Source of the DNA: Petunia secreta | Taxonomy: Eukaryota; Streptophyta; Magnoliopsida; Solanales; Solanaceae | DNA: 64,000 nt | Direction: 5' to 3' | Assembly: GCA_029990175.1 (NCBI GenBank) | Contig: JARKIP010000050.1 | Location: forward strand, 62,001-126,000 | In this document: positions 55,114 through 64,000 of the stretch, in pieces | How the letters are laid out: each line of letters begins with the position of its first letter | Position numbering within the stretch: the stretch's first letter is position 1 | Notes under the pieces: generated by a model | Seen by the model: the letters and a program-made list of their open reading frames with translations, nothing else | What the model was told of the DNA's origin: nothing | Database searches by the model: none | Program-made: the position numbers and the translations under genes

Positions 55114-56804
55114 TGCTTGCTTCACTTTAGATTAGACACTTAACCAACTCGGGAGTCAACACGAATCAAACTCTCTCTTTTGGGGAATAATCAAAACAAA
55201 AAGAAAAAATCAAAAGGTAACTATGTTAGTTTCCAGATCATTGGCATAATTGCACACAATCACGTAGCGCGCGTCACGTAGCGCTTTGCATTTTAAACAA
55301 GTTTGACATGTGGCAATCACAATTAGTTGAGCGTAAATGAAAATGCGGGCGCATCCTACCCTGTAATGTGCCTCTTTGTGCTAGAGGTAAGCCTAATCGC
55401 GCAAACAAGTGGTAACGAAAAATAGTTCATGCCAGTTTTGAGCAATTCAGATTTAGAGTAAGCAACAATAACAGTAACTGATAACAATCATCTCTCCGCC
55501 TTGACACTGCAATTCTGTTATCCCAACTACCTTCCAAAAGTTGGCGTCAACTCAAAATTCTAACACAGCTCAAACCCTCCACAACATCTGCACAGAATTC
55601 TAAAAAATGCCTAACCTTAAACAACCCTCCATATCTTTTGCAAACATCCTCGCTCCTCCAAGCACAACTTCCAATTGTTTTATAATATCCAGGGGTGAGA
55701 TTTCTAACTGCCTTCACAATGCCAGACTGCAAATCATAAAATGTTCCAATTGACCTTTTACAAATAAAACCTCACTGGTCCTTGGCTTTGGTCAAGCCTC
55801 TCAGCTTCCTAGGTTTTGCAAGGCTCACAGACCTTGTTCATAGGGCTCCTCACTGGTCCTCGGCTTTAATCAAGCCTCTCAGTTTCCTAGGTAGCCAAGA
55901 CCGCACTGGTCTTCAAGGAGGGACCCCATTGGTCGTTTATAGACATAGGGGCTTCACTCTCCTAGTATGCGACGAGCATACTTCAATTATCATGAATGCA
56001 GCTGGACAGTCAACATAGGCCTGCACACACGCAAAGCCATTCACGAGAGGGACCCCACTGATCCTTTTAAAGACACCAAGGGCTTCCCCTCTTAGATCTC
56101 ACTACACCAGGCCATCTCCAAAACACAAACCAACCAAATCTGCCTAACCTCCCCCGGACTGCAATTCTGTCTATGATCTCAATTCTGCTAAATTCTTCAA
56201 TTTTCTGACCTAAAAGATAACGCAGGAGACAAAATTCCAAATCTGATTTTGCTCAAAACATGGTTAGGACTGAGGATTCGTTATCACACAGCACATAATA
56301 TGCAGTGTCGTTGGGTTTCAAGAACCCGTTGACAAAAGGACGGTTTCTTAATTCCTGGAAACGGTATCAAGGACCGGGTCCAAACTAAGGTGTATATGCA
56401 TGCATGACCTAATCTCCTTCTAAGAGTGGGCTAACGGTTGAGGCTGATTCGACCTATGCGGGATAAACCTGGCCCCATAAACCAGTAAAACCGGCCATGA
56501 CAAAACCAGGCAAACCATATTCCAACTAACTTTGGTGACACGAAAGAAATTCAAAGACTTAGGAAGGACAATGCCTTTCCTGTATTATTGCCCGTCATGC
56601 GGGCCCCCCGTGATGAAATCGAGGAGATGAAAGAGAATTGACAGGCTCCATGAGGGAGGAAATATGAACGGAATGCAGACTATGCACAAATAAATATAAT
56701 ACATGCTTTATAAGGCAAACCAAACAAACAGATATAATAAAGCAAATAAATTAAGCAAGCTAGTTGCAAACAATTGGAAACCTTTATGGTCAAAACCTTT
56801 TTGC
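55114..56804 (-). other. Element H 5' leader
   Basis: 1.7 kb, non-coding. It holds an imperfect repeat of about 79 bp (CTCACTGGTCCT...CAAGCCTCTCAG at 55,770 and 55,849, with a third partial at about 55,911). Long leaders are usual in Tat/Ogre elements. Confidence 0.6.
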
Positions 56805-56823
56805 TCCCCAGCGGAGTCGCCAT
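56805..56823 (-). promoter_or_regulatory. Element H primer-binding site
   Basis: The complement is ATGGCGACTCCGCTGGGGA, two bases from the 5' LTR. This type of site is known from Tat/Ogre elements; I recall it as matching an arginine tRNA, which should be verified. It differs from the Met-tRNA sites of A, B, C and E. Confidence 0.78.
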
Positions 56824-56825
56824 AC

Positions 56826-59800
56826 TGTTGAACCCCCAAGAAATTAACCCCGAAGGACTAAATTTAGGAATATCGACAGGATGGACTAACTCTTTTGGAG
56901 TTTTTGCAGTCGCCACCCAATTTAAGGAAAAACAGGGAACCAGATAAACAAATGCGTGCAAAACTCCATTTTTATAAAAAGACGGTCTTTCTTTCAGAGA
57001 TTCTAAAGGTAAGAGGTTTTGCTAATTTCGAAAGAAGGTTTTTAAGGCACTTTCGAAATTCCGCTAAAAAACGGTTAATCCGACAGGTTTCCAAAATATT
57101 TGCAGGTGCTATTTATGCGCTTTGTCTAAAAATAATTAATTGAACTATTAATTAATTCAACTAATTAAATTTAGCAAGTTTTCAAAAGATTTACAACTTT
57201 TATTTAAAGGCTTTAATTATTTTCAAAATAAAATAAAATGAAAGCGCATTTTCTTTTGGAAAGGAACGATTTGATCGTCCAAATTTCTTTGCCAACTCGC
57301 ATGTGACAGTGCATAAATGGCACTTGCTTAATTTCAACTTTAAAACCCAGGTTTCTCATCATAAGATGGAACTTAAGTTTCAAGTCGCTTTTTGCAAAGT
57401 TATTTCGGGACATTTAGAAGTTAATTAAAACTTCTTTATAAATTTTGACTTTCTAAAGAAACTACTTCGTATCAATAAGATAGAAGTCATTTCTTATAGT
57501 CATTATTAGACGTGGTTTCTTTTGAAAATTTCCTTAAATTTGCACGCATTTGCATATTTGGCCACTATTTGCAATAAATTAAATAACAACTCAAAAATTA
57601 AAAGGTAATAACCATAAAATGAATCAAATAACTCAAACAAGTCATATATATATTAATGAATAAAATATTCTACAAGGTTTACATAAATATTTTAAAGGGA
57701 AAAGGAAGGATAAGACTTGAAAGATAAAACCTGGAAAGCAAACTCGCGACACGAGCCTCGAAATTTCTAAAGTTTCTAAAAATCTTGAAAACTTGAGCCC
57801 GAGCTTGACCCCAATGCAATTCCAATGCCAATAAGCCGTCCCCATTTTGTGAGTTTTCCAAACTCGTCCCAAGGGTTGTTTATGCAGAGGAAAATAACAA
57901 GAAGATAAGGATTAGTTCATAACTCAAACTCAAAAACTCATGAACCAAAGTGTAAACAGTTTCACCCAATTTGGTCCTTTCAGATGTTAGCAATGAGTAA
58001 AATAAAGGCACAAAGATGTTCAATTTAAATGCATCGCAGGCACACATAGCGACTAAGCTAACATGGAGCACACTGACAGGTAAAAGCTACAGGATATGAA
58101 TCAGACAACTCAAAGGTTCAAGCCTACATGAATCATGGTTCTTATACCAAAATAATTTGATTCCAATGGAGAAACCTCATAACAGCTTTGCTAAAACAAA
58201 AACTTGTTTTTAATAACATATTCTAATCTTTTGGAGCAGATGCAGACATATCGAGATGGATCTAAAATATAACATAATTTAAGTTCCAATGAACATAAGA
58301 AACCAAAAGATTAAATCTTTTACTGTCAGGATCATAAACACGATAATTTCATTAAATAAGCTTTGACTGCATAACTTATATTGAATAGACCTAGGTATTA
58401 TACAAAAGGAACTAAGCAACGTCCACCTTTAACACTTCTAACCAACTTGCAACCTACCTGAACTAATTCTGCTCCCCTCTTCTCCTCTTTACTCCATCAG
58501 GCAGAAACACACTCCCTATATCACCCTATAACCTGACCAAAACAGGGAGGAACAATACCCCAACACCTGAACTACTTCCAGCCTACTCCACACTTCACAG
58601 AACACTTCTCTATACTCTGAACAGCCCCTGCAGTCTCCAGACCAAACTACTACTTGATAAGCTACCACCAAACAACCTATAGACTCACAGACCCCATAAC
58701 TGGACCTCTACTTCTCCACACAAACATAATAAACATCTCGCATCCCTACAGCTTCTAAAACAGCTAGCCAACTCCACCAGACTCCCTCAACTATCAGGAA
58801 CAAATCCTTGAACACCTGATCAAGAACCACCCCCTCTGAACACCTACTAGGCAACTAGAAACCACTCCCTGAACAAACTTAAGCTCTTACAATGCACACA
58901 ACTCTCACAGACTCCCTGCACACACCTCTACTAACTACTATAAACCACTTGAACAGCTCTCACGCTCATGAAATTGCCTCTAAGCAAGCTGCACCAACAA
59001 CCAGCTTCCAAGACCACCAGACAGGAACCCCTACTGCCAGCAAACACCACAGCAGACTCCTCTCATACCCTGCATAAATCTCTACAAGGAACAGAACAGC
59101 CCCTTACATCACCTGACTAAACCTCACAAGACTAACCTCCATAGACCTTCACAACCAGAGACAAACTAAAACAGCCCCTGAAACCCCTGCTACTGCTCCA
59201 TAACAGATCCTCACTGCCTGCTCAAACTCCTGAACAACCCTAAAACTTATGAAAACCAGAAATTACTGAAACCAGCTTCTCTAAATATCTTGCACACACC
59301 TTTGAAGCCTCACAAACTCCCTCATTTGAACAAAACAGAGAACCAGGCAATCCCTTCAACACTCCTGAACTAACATGCACGCACCCACACCTACATATAC
59401 TCAAAGCAGACCTGCACACATACTCACAAACCTCGCAGGCTTTGCCTCAGCTCCCTTACTGAACCAACCCACACCACCAGTCCCTTCTTTCCCCTTTTTG
59501 TCTCAGCATCAGCAAAACCACCATCCTGAACCCCTGAATCCTCTTCTAAAGGACCTACCCCCTAGAAAACTAAACAAGATTCAAGACCCAAAAAAGAAAC
59601 TTACACTTATTATACGCAGAAAACAGGAATAGAATTTAAATAGGAAAATTGATAAAAGAACCTTAGAAGAACAGACCTCATTCATGACCAGAATACATGC
59701 TTCTTTTACATCTATGCTCAAAGTCTAGTATCCATGGTACTAGAAGGTTAAAATCCGACTTTATACTTTAACATACCTAAAAAAAATCATCTTTATACTG

Positions 59801-61083
59801 CAAGCAATCTAACATGGGTTCCTGTGCCAACTTCATCATTTCAAAGCTAAAGAAACCAGCTTTAAGCTAACTATTGCTAAGCATCCATAAAATTAGTGAT
59901 TTTAACTCAAAGAGACGCTCTTAAACAATGGAAACTTCATATTAGAATAGGAAAACTCACATACTTATCAAAATTTGAACGACATTCATTTATCACATAA
60001 TGGAACAAAGAACAGGGGAAATAACAGTAGAGTATCAACTCTAAACTTGTTTCATGACCTTTCTTATACACTAACAAAAAAGCAGGATGCACAGGCAAAG
60101 AAAAGAGCTAGAAGATTCGATCTTTTGTTTCAAACGACATTCCAACTAATCTGTTTACATAACAAAATCTACAGTTTATGAATAACATAAAAAAAAACAA
60201 AGCTAAAATGTAAAAAGAGATAGGTTTATTACCTTCTTAGGTGCAGTGACTAGGGCGAGGGATCCGAATAAGGCGACTCGACTAAGCGACTTGAGTAAGG
60301 TCGATGACTCGAATAATAAAGCGACGACACAAAAAGGAGTAGCAGTGACACTATACCTTTTAGAATCAGAAACTTATCTCATATTTAATTTGAAACTATC
60401 AACTGAATGTAAAATATTATCCTCGGGTTTTCTTTAATGCTGCTGCCTCTATATGAACTTCCCACCCCCCAAAAACTCAGTAAATAAACTTTTATACTAG
60501 GAATTTTAGGGTTTACCTCTTTTGTGAAATTTCAAGATACTCCTCCATTTTTCGATCAATCCCTTGTGAGATAAGGGTGAGAAGGGTAAAACTACACCAT
60601 CTCTCATCCTTATCTCCAAGAAAACGATCAAGGGCTCAGATTCGATCTCAAGTTTGAAATGAACGAATGGGATTAAGGATTCGTTGTTGTACTGAGGGGT
60701 GAGGGGACCATCGAGTACATAAATTTGGACTGTTGCGATGGATTTTGGGGGAAATTGGGAATTGGTCGCGGTCAAAATTGGGGAGAAGGTATTTGGGTCG
60801 TGGGTTGAGTTTCTGAAATGGGGAAATGATTAGGGATTTCAGTTTAAATGGGGCTTGCATGGGTAGGCTGGAGTTTAAGGATTAGGAGCGATTTTAGCCC
60901 CTTTTTAAAATAAATTAAGGAAATAGAGTAATTGCACGTATAGGTTCAAATTAAGGCCATATTTTATACATTTAACCCTTTTCTTTGAATTTACTCAATT
61001 ACTTTTGACTTTTCAAGATTGATTTTAATTTTAAAATGATTATACTTTAATTGAATTTTTCGGGACAAAATTGGGTGTCAACA
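56826..61083 (-). repeat. Element H 5' LTR
   Basis: 4,258 bp, TGTTGAACCCCCAAG to GGGTGTCAACA. It contains 430 bp (58,929-59,358) absent from the 3' LTR, bounded by CACACCTC and ACACTCC, and otherwise only scattered substitutions. Confidence 0.9.
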
Positions 61084-61405
61084 GGATCTAGAGGATCAAA
61101 AGCATGGCTCCGAAGCGGCAGTTGCTAAGGCCAAAGGCAAGGCCAAAGTTGGGGAAGGTGGGGCTGCTTCCATTGAGAAGGAGACAGATATTGGCGCTGT
61201 CAGGGCGCAATCTGAACCCGCGAGGCTTTCGTCCTCGGTGGGATCTTTGCGAGAACTCGAAGTGCCGACCTCCTCGAACCTCTTGGCGAGCACCCGAAGT
61301 GACATTATGAGTCTCATGCCCCTGCTTGGTCCAACTGAGGACACCGTCGTGCGACAATTTCCTCCACCTCAGCTAGCCAACACTCTTGCTGCTAATGCAC
61401 TTAGG
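61084..61405 (+). pseudogene. Antisense gene of G, exon after element H
   Basis: Continues the frame of 46,896 through the duplicated GGATC. Ala/Gly/Lys-rich (KAKGKAKVGEGGAASIEKE), then SSSVGSLRELEVPTSSNLLA and MPLLGPTEDTVVRQFPPPQL. It ends with AGG at the donor GTAAGC (61,406). Confidence 0.65.
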
Positions 61406-61482
61406 GTAAGCCTTGTAATCATTGATTTTACCCCTGTCGTCGGTTGTTTGCTTATATTGATTTTTTAATGATTTCTATTTAG
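61406..61482 (+). other. Intron in the antisense gene
   Basis: GTAAGCC donor, T-rich 3' part, ATTTAG acceptor, 77 bp. Removing it joins codon AGG to GGC in the same frame and avoids the stop at 61,466-61,468. Confidence 0.78.
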
Positions 61483-62181
61483 GGCTTTTTCCTGTCGTTG
61501 AGATCCATCGAACTTGAGACCTCGAGGAACAAGCAGGTTCAGCGTGTTGCTCGTGCTTGGGACAAGCAAAAGGACAGCTTCAATGCTCAAATAGCTGACT
61601 TGAAAGCCAAGTTATCCAAGTCTCATTCTGATTTGTGCGAGGTTGAGGCTGCCTCTGAGGCGAAGGTTCGAGCACTTGGTGATGGTTTTCAAGCTGAGCG
61701 TACGAGGCTTGATGCCCAAGTCGCAAAGCTTAGCGCAGATTTGGCTCGAGCTGAGGATAAGCTTGTGAGCGAAGCCAACAGACACCATGAGCAGCTGAAG
61801 GAGTACATGCTTCGTCTCCGAAGGTTGGAGGGTGAGAACTCTAAGATTTCATCACTTGAGACTGAAGTTAAATCACTTCGAGAGCAAATCGTTGATCGCA
61901 AAGATCGAGCAAAGATCAAAGCCAAGAGATCGGAGTTAGACAAGCACTAGGCTGTTATCAAGTCTCGGGTGAAGCTGCTCAAGCAATGCCGCACTGGTGA
62001 GCTCAACTTGGAGGAAGAGATCGCCAAGGCTGAAGATAAGGCAGCCAAAGCTCATGCCATTATTGATGATCTCCCCTCAAGTGAAGCTTCAGGCGACGAA
62101 GACGCCGAGGACAAAGAGGAAAATGAATATGAAGATGATGAGGATGTCTCCGAGGAGGGAGATGATGGGCCCGAGGCTTAG
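61483..62181 (+). pseudogene. Antisense gene of G, coiled-coil exon
   Basis: 156 codons to a TAG at 61,948-61,950, then the same frame continues to TAG at 62,179-62,181. It is one long coiled coil (QIADLKAKLSKSHSDLCEVE, LRRLEGENSKISSLETEVKS) with an acidic C-terminus (SSEASGDEDAEDKEENEYED). The single internal stop falls between DKH and AVIK, where the heptads continue. SMC-like or filament-like similarity is expected from any coiled coil and says nothing about function. Confidence 0.72.
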
Positions 62182-62884
62182 AGTTCCTGCTTTTACTTCT
62201 TATCTTGTTTATGTGTAAGCCTTCGGGCTTTTTTATGTATATGCTTTGGACCTTCGGGTCCTTTTTTGATGTAAACAATTTCATGGCCTTCGGGCTTTTT
62301 AATGCATGGATTTTGTTTTTAAGTGTTAGCTTTTGTATTTCCTCTTCAGAAATTTTGAGCCGAACACTTAAAGTAATTTGCTTGCAAGACTTAAATCAAA
62401 TGAAACCGATGCAAACTTAGAACGACGCCTCGCTCTTGCCGCTTTGGCGTGCAAGATCATAGAAGCAAAGAGATATTGAATCAAGCTTATTTCATTGATG
62501 ATATCAATGAGCCATAATCGGCTTTTCACATAAGGCCTAGTCAAAGTAAAACTTAGGCGCAAAAACAACATGCCACTATCGGGCGTAATTACAAAGTACT
62601 AATCTATTTCTTGGGTGTCAGTCCTCGGTTGCTGAATAGATAGACTTCGGTTGGGAGGCTCAGTATCAACCTCGGTTGCAACCATCCTCTTACTCCCCCC
62701 AGTATTCGGGTTTGAATCTTGATGAAGATCCGAGCACTGGAAATCGTTTTATCCGCTTCCTGAAAATGTCAAGCACAATGAAACGAGGAGCAAGTTAGTA
62801 CATTTCGATCGAAGCCCTAGGAGCATTTTTCGGCTCGAGGCTGTGGGTAAATTTTAAATGATCAAGGAATGCTTACCTCGATTT
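62182..62884. other. 3' region of the antisense gene, between it and pol
   Basis: Non-coding, T-rich at first. It holds three TTCG-loop hairpins with T-tracts (62,217-62,300). From about 62,420 no structure was recognised. The two transcripts (plus antisense gene, minus pol) would converge here. Confidence 0.5.
62217..62300 (+). terminator. Three TTCG-loop hairpins followed by T-tracts
   Basis: AAGCC-TTCG-GGCTT plus T5 (62,217-62,234), GGACC-TTCG-GGTCC plus T6 (62,248-62,267), GCC-TTCG-GGC with a wobble plus T5 (62,286-62,300). The shape equals bacterial intrinsic terminators with UUCG tetraloops, which is odd in a plant. Possible roles are RNA stability or 3'-end formation. 'Terminator' is a description of shape, not a proven function. 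Confidence 0.5.
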
Positions 62885-63446
62885 CAGAAGTAGTACCGCT
62901 TCAAATTGGAGATGTTCTAATTCAAGGGTTCGAGTTTGTCTTGTAGATCTTCGATTTGATAAGATCCCTTTTCAATGATCGCCTTAACTCTGTAAGGTCC
63001 TTCTCAGTTTGTAATAAGCTTTCCCCCATTCTTTTCCTTTGTTGATTGGTTCGTAGCCTTCAGCACATAATCGCCAACTTTAAAATCTCTAAGTTTGGCC
63101 TTCCTGTTGAGATACGCCTTGATCTGCCTCTTTTGTGCTGCTAACCGAACCAAAGCTAACTCTCTTTTCTCCTCGAGCAAGTCCAACTCTATGCGCATGG
63201 CTTGCTGATTGGCATCCTCGGTGGTATGAGCGTACTGAAGACTTGGTTCTCTCACTTCAACGGGGATAAGTGAATCCATGCTATAGGCAAGGGAGAATGG
63301 GGTTTCACCAGTGCTGTTTTTCTCTGTTGTTCGCATAGCCCACAACACATCTGGCAACTCTTCGGGCCAAGGGCCTTTTTTTTTTCATCAAGCCTCTTTT
63401 TGAGGTTTTCAATTATCACTCTGTTTGAAAATTCGGCTTGGCACAC
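62885..63446 (-). pseudogene. Element G integrase C-terminal part
   Basis: 63,446-63,252 and 63,357-63,004 overlap. They contain the end of the integrase core (SNRVIIENLKKRLDEKKK), MPDVLWAMRTTEKNSTGETPF, SLIPVEVREPSLQY, LDLLEEKRELALVRLAAQK and VGDYVLKA, then the tail to about 62,885. A frameshift lies at about 63,370 (T-run TTTTTTTTTT). Confidence 0.82.
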
Positions 63447-63921
63447 TCGCCTTCGTGTATTTCAGCCATCACGTACCTAGCTTCATCTGGACCCAAACAT
63501 TTGGCCATCGGGCCGCTGTACAATCTCCTATATAAATTCTCCTCGATCATAGAGTATCAGGCTGTCTGAGTCCTTAACTTTTTTGTCTCTTTTTTATCTT
63601 GGGGGAGAGTTCCCGAGTCAAAGTAAGAGATAAACTTACTCCGCCAATCCCATTTGTGGTCCACCGAGTTGACTTCCAACTTCATTTCTCTCATTTGTGC
63701 GGAGAGCAACCGAACCACTGAATCAGTCCCCGAGTGTACCTCATCAACTGCCGAACCCAAGTTTGCCAAGGCATCGGCTTCGATATTCTCCTCTCGAGGT
63801 ACTTGTTTGATTTGCCACTCTTGGAACTGAGCTAAGATTCTTTGTGCTCGGATCAAGAATTGTTGCATTCTGGGCTCACGAGCCTTATATTAACCGAGCA
63901 CTTGGTTTACCACCAGGGCTT
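63447..63921 (-). pseudogene. Element G RNase H end and integrase zinc domain, broken off
   Basis: 63,868-63,557 reads FLIRAQRILAQFQEWQIKQV and PREENIEADALANLGSAVDE (Tat-type RNase H), then the linker. 63,556-63,447 gives an integrase N-terminal piece (LYSGPMAKCLGPDEARYVM, AEIHEGEC). After HEGEC it jumps at about 63,440 to the end of the core, so the whole D,D,E core is missing. The fragment stops at 63,921. Confidence 0.78.
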
Positions 63922-64000
63922 GAAAAAAGTTAACTGAAAATTTGTTTTACTAGACTTAGCTTGGATATCGAAAAGGGTGAACTAATTGGAAAATCTGATC
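63922..64000 (+). repeat. Direct repeat, right copy (matches 43,872-43,957)
   Basis: The sequence changes abruptly from Tat pol to a copy of the DNA lying 275 bp left of the G LTR. It continues to the end of the window, so its true length is unknown. Confidence 0.85.

Larger units (their letters stand above)
46897..61083 (-). mobile_element. Element H: gag-only Tat-type LTR retrotransposon (TR-GAG-like), GGATc target duplication
   Basis: 14.2 kb, LTRs 46,897-50,723 and 56,826-61,083, with TGTTGA...TCAACA termini. Flanks are GGATA (46,892-46,896) and GGATC (61,084-61,088). On removing H and one copy, the antisense gene of G reads on in frame. Minus-strand order: LTR, primer site, 1.7-kb leader, gag (55,113-53,461), 2.7-kb 3' region with hairpin repeats, polypurine tract, LTR. 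No protease, polymerase, RNase H or integrase is present. This is the layout of TR-GAG elements, non-autonomous parasites that keep Gag. The LTRs differ by roughly 1% by eye, so insertion is recent. Confidence 0.9.
44147..63921 (-). mobile_element. Element G: Tat/Ogre-type Ty3/gypsy remnant with antisense gene, split by H, 5' part missing
   Basis: 3' LTR at 44,147-44,705, polypurine tract, a plus-strand gene (45,089-62,181 with H inside), and minus-strand pol remnants (62,885-63,921). Extra ORFs antisense to pol, between pol and the 3' LTR, are described for the Tat lineage. Sequence such as VPREENIEADALANLGSA and GETPFSLAYSMDSLIPVEV is Tat-type RNase H and integrase. Gag, protease, most of reverse transcriptase and the 5' LTR are absent: at about 63,922 the sequence switches to the repeat that also lies left of the element. 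Confidence 0.78.

Noticed and set aside
61498..61950. Coiled-coil protein as a possible host SMC or myosin-like gene
   Set aside because: It continues the antisense ORF of element G across an intron and across H; coiled coil alone gives no homology.

Overview
The window looks like repeat-dense nuclear DNA of a flowering plant. The evidence is Ty1/copia and Ty3/gypsy elements carrying plant-specific extra genes, initiator-methionine-tRNA primer sites, U2-type introns and a Helitron end. The mix resembles nightshade-family (Solanaceae) genomes, but that is inference. I see no ordinary single-copy host gene. Almost all of 1,587-63,921 is nested LTR retrotransposons, called A to H here (there is no D).

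Layout. 1-1,586: AT-rich flank with a Helitron-like 3' end at 961. Element A (1,587-29,118, minus, sirevirus-type copia) holds two insertions: element B (3,694-13,297, minus, sirevirus, target duplication TATCT) and element C (15,372-22,790, minus, Ty3/gypsy chromovirus-like, target duplication CTTGG). 29,119-29,293 is a spacer. Element F (29,294-43,434, plus, decayed copia, target duplication ATTGG) holds element E (32,246-41,159, minus, sirevirus close to B, target duplication CAGAT). 43,440-44,146 is unassigned. Element G (44,147 to about 63,921, minus, Tat/Ogre-type gypsy remnant) carries a plus-strand, intron-containing antisense gene. That gene is split by element H (46,897-61,083, minus), a Tat-type element with 3.8-4.3 kb LTRs that encodes only Gag.

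How the parts work together. A, B and E share one plan: 5' LTR, Met-tRNA primer site, gag with a long coiled coil, zinc knuckle, protease, integrase, reverse transcriptase, RNase H, an extra ORF in the env-like position, polypurine tract, 3' LTR. Every copy is broken by stops, frameshifts or deletions. B and E share one stop codon inside reverse transcriptase, which suggests movement by proteins supplied in trans. C runs its integrase frame through the polypurine tract into the 3' LTR. G lost its integrase catalytic core, but its antisense gene keeps a TATA box, introns and a long coiled coil. H looks youngest because its LTRs are nearly identical by eye.

Most unusual structures: an array of short hairpins in the 3' region of H whose stems vary while pairing is kept; three TTCG-loop hairpins followed by T-tracts after the antisense gene of G; and an approximately 80 bp direct repeat at 43,872 and 63,922, which would fit a tandem duplication of about 20 kb.
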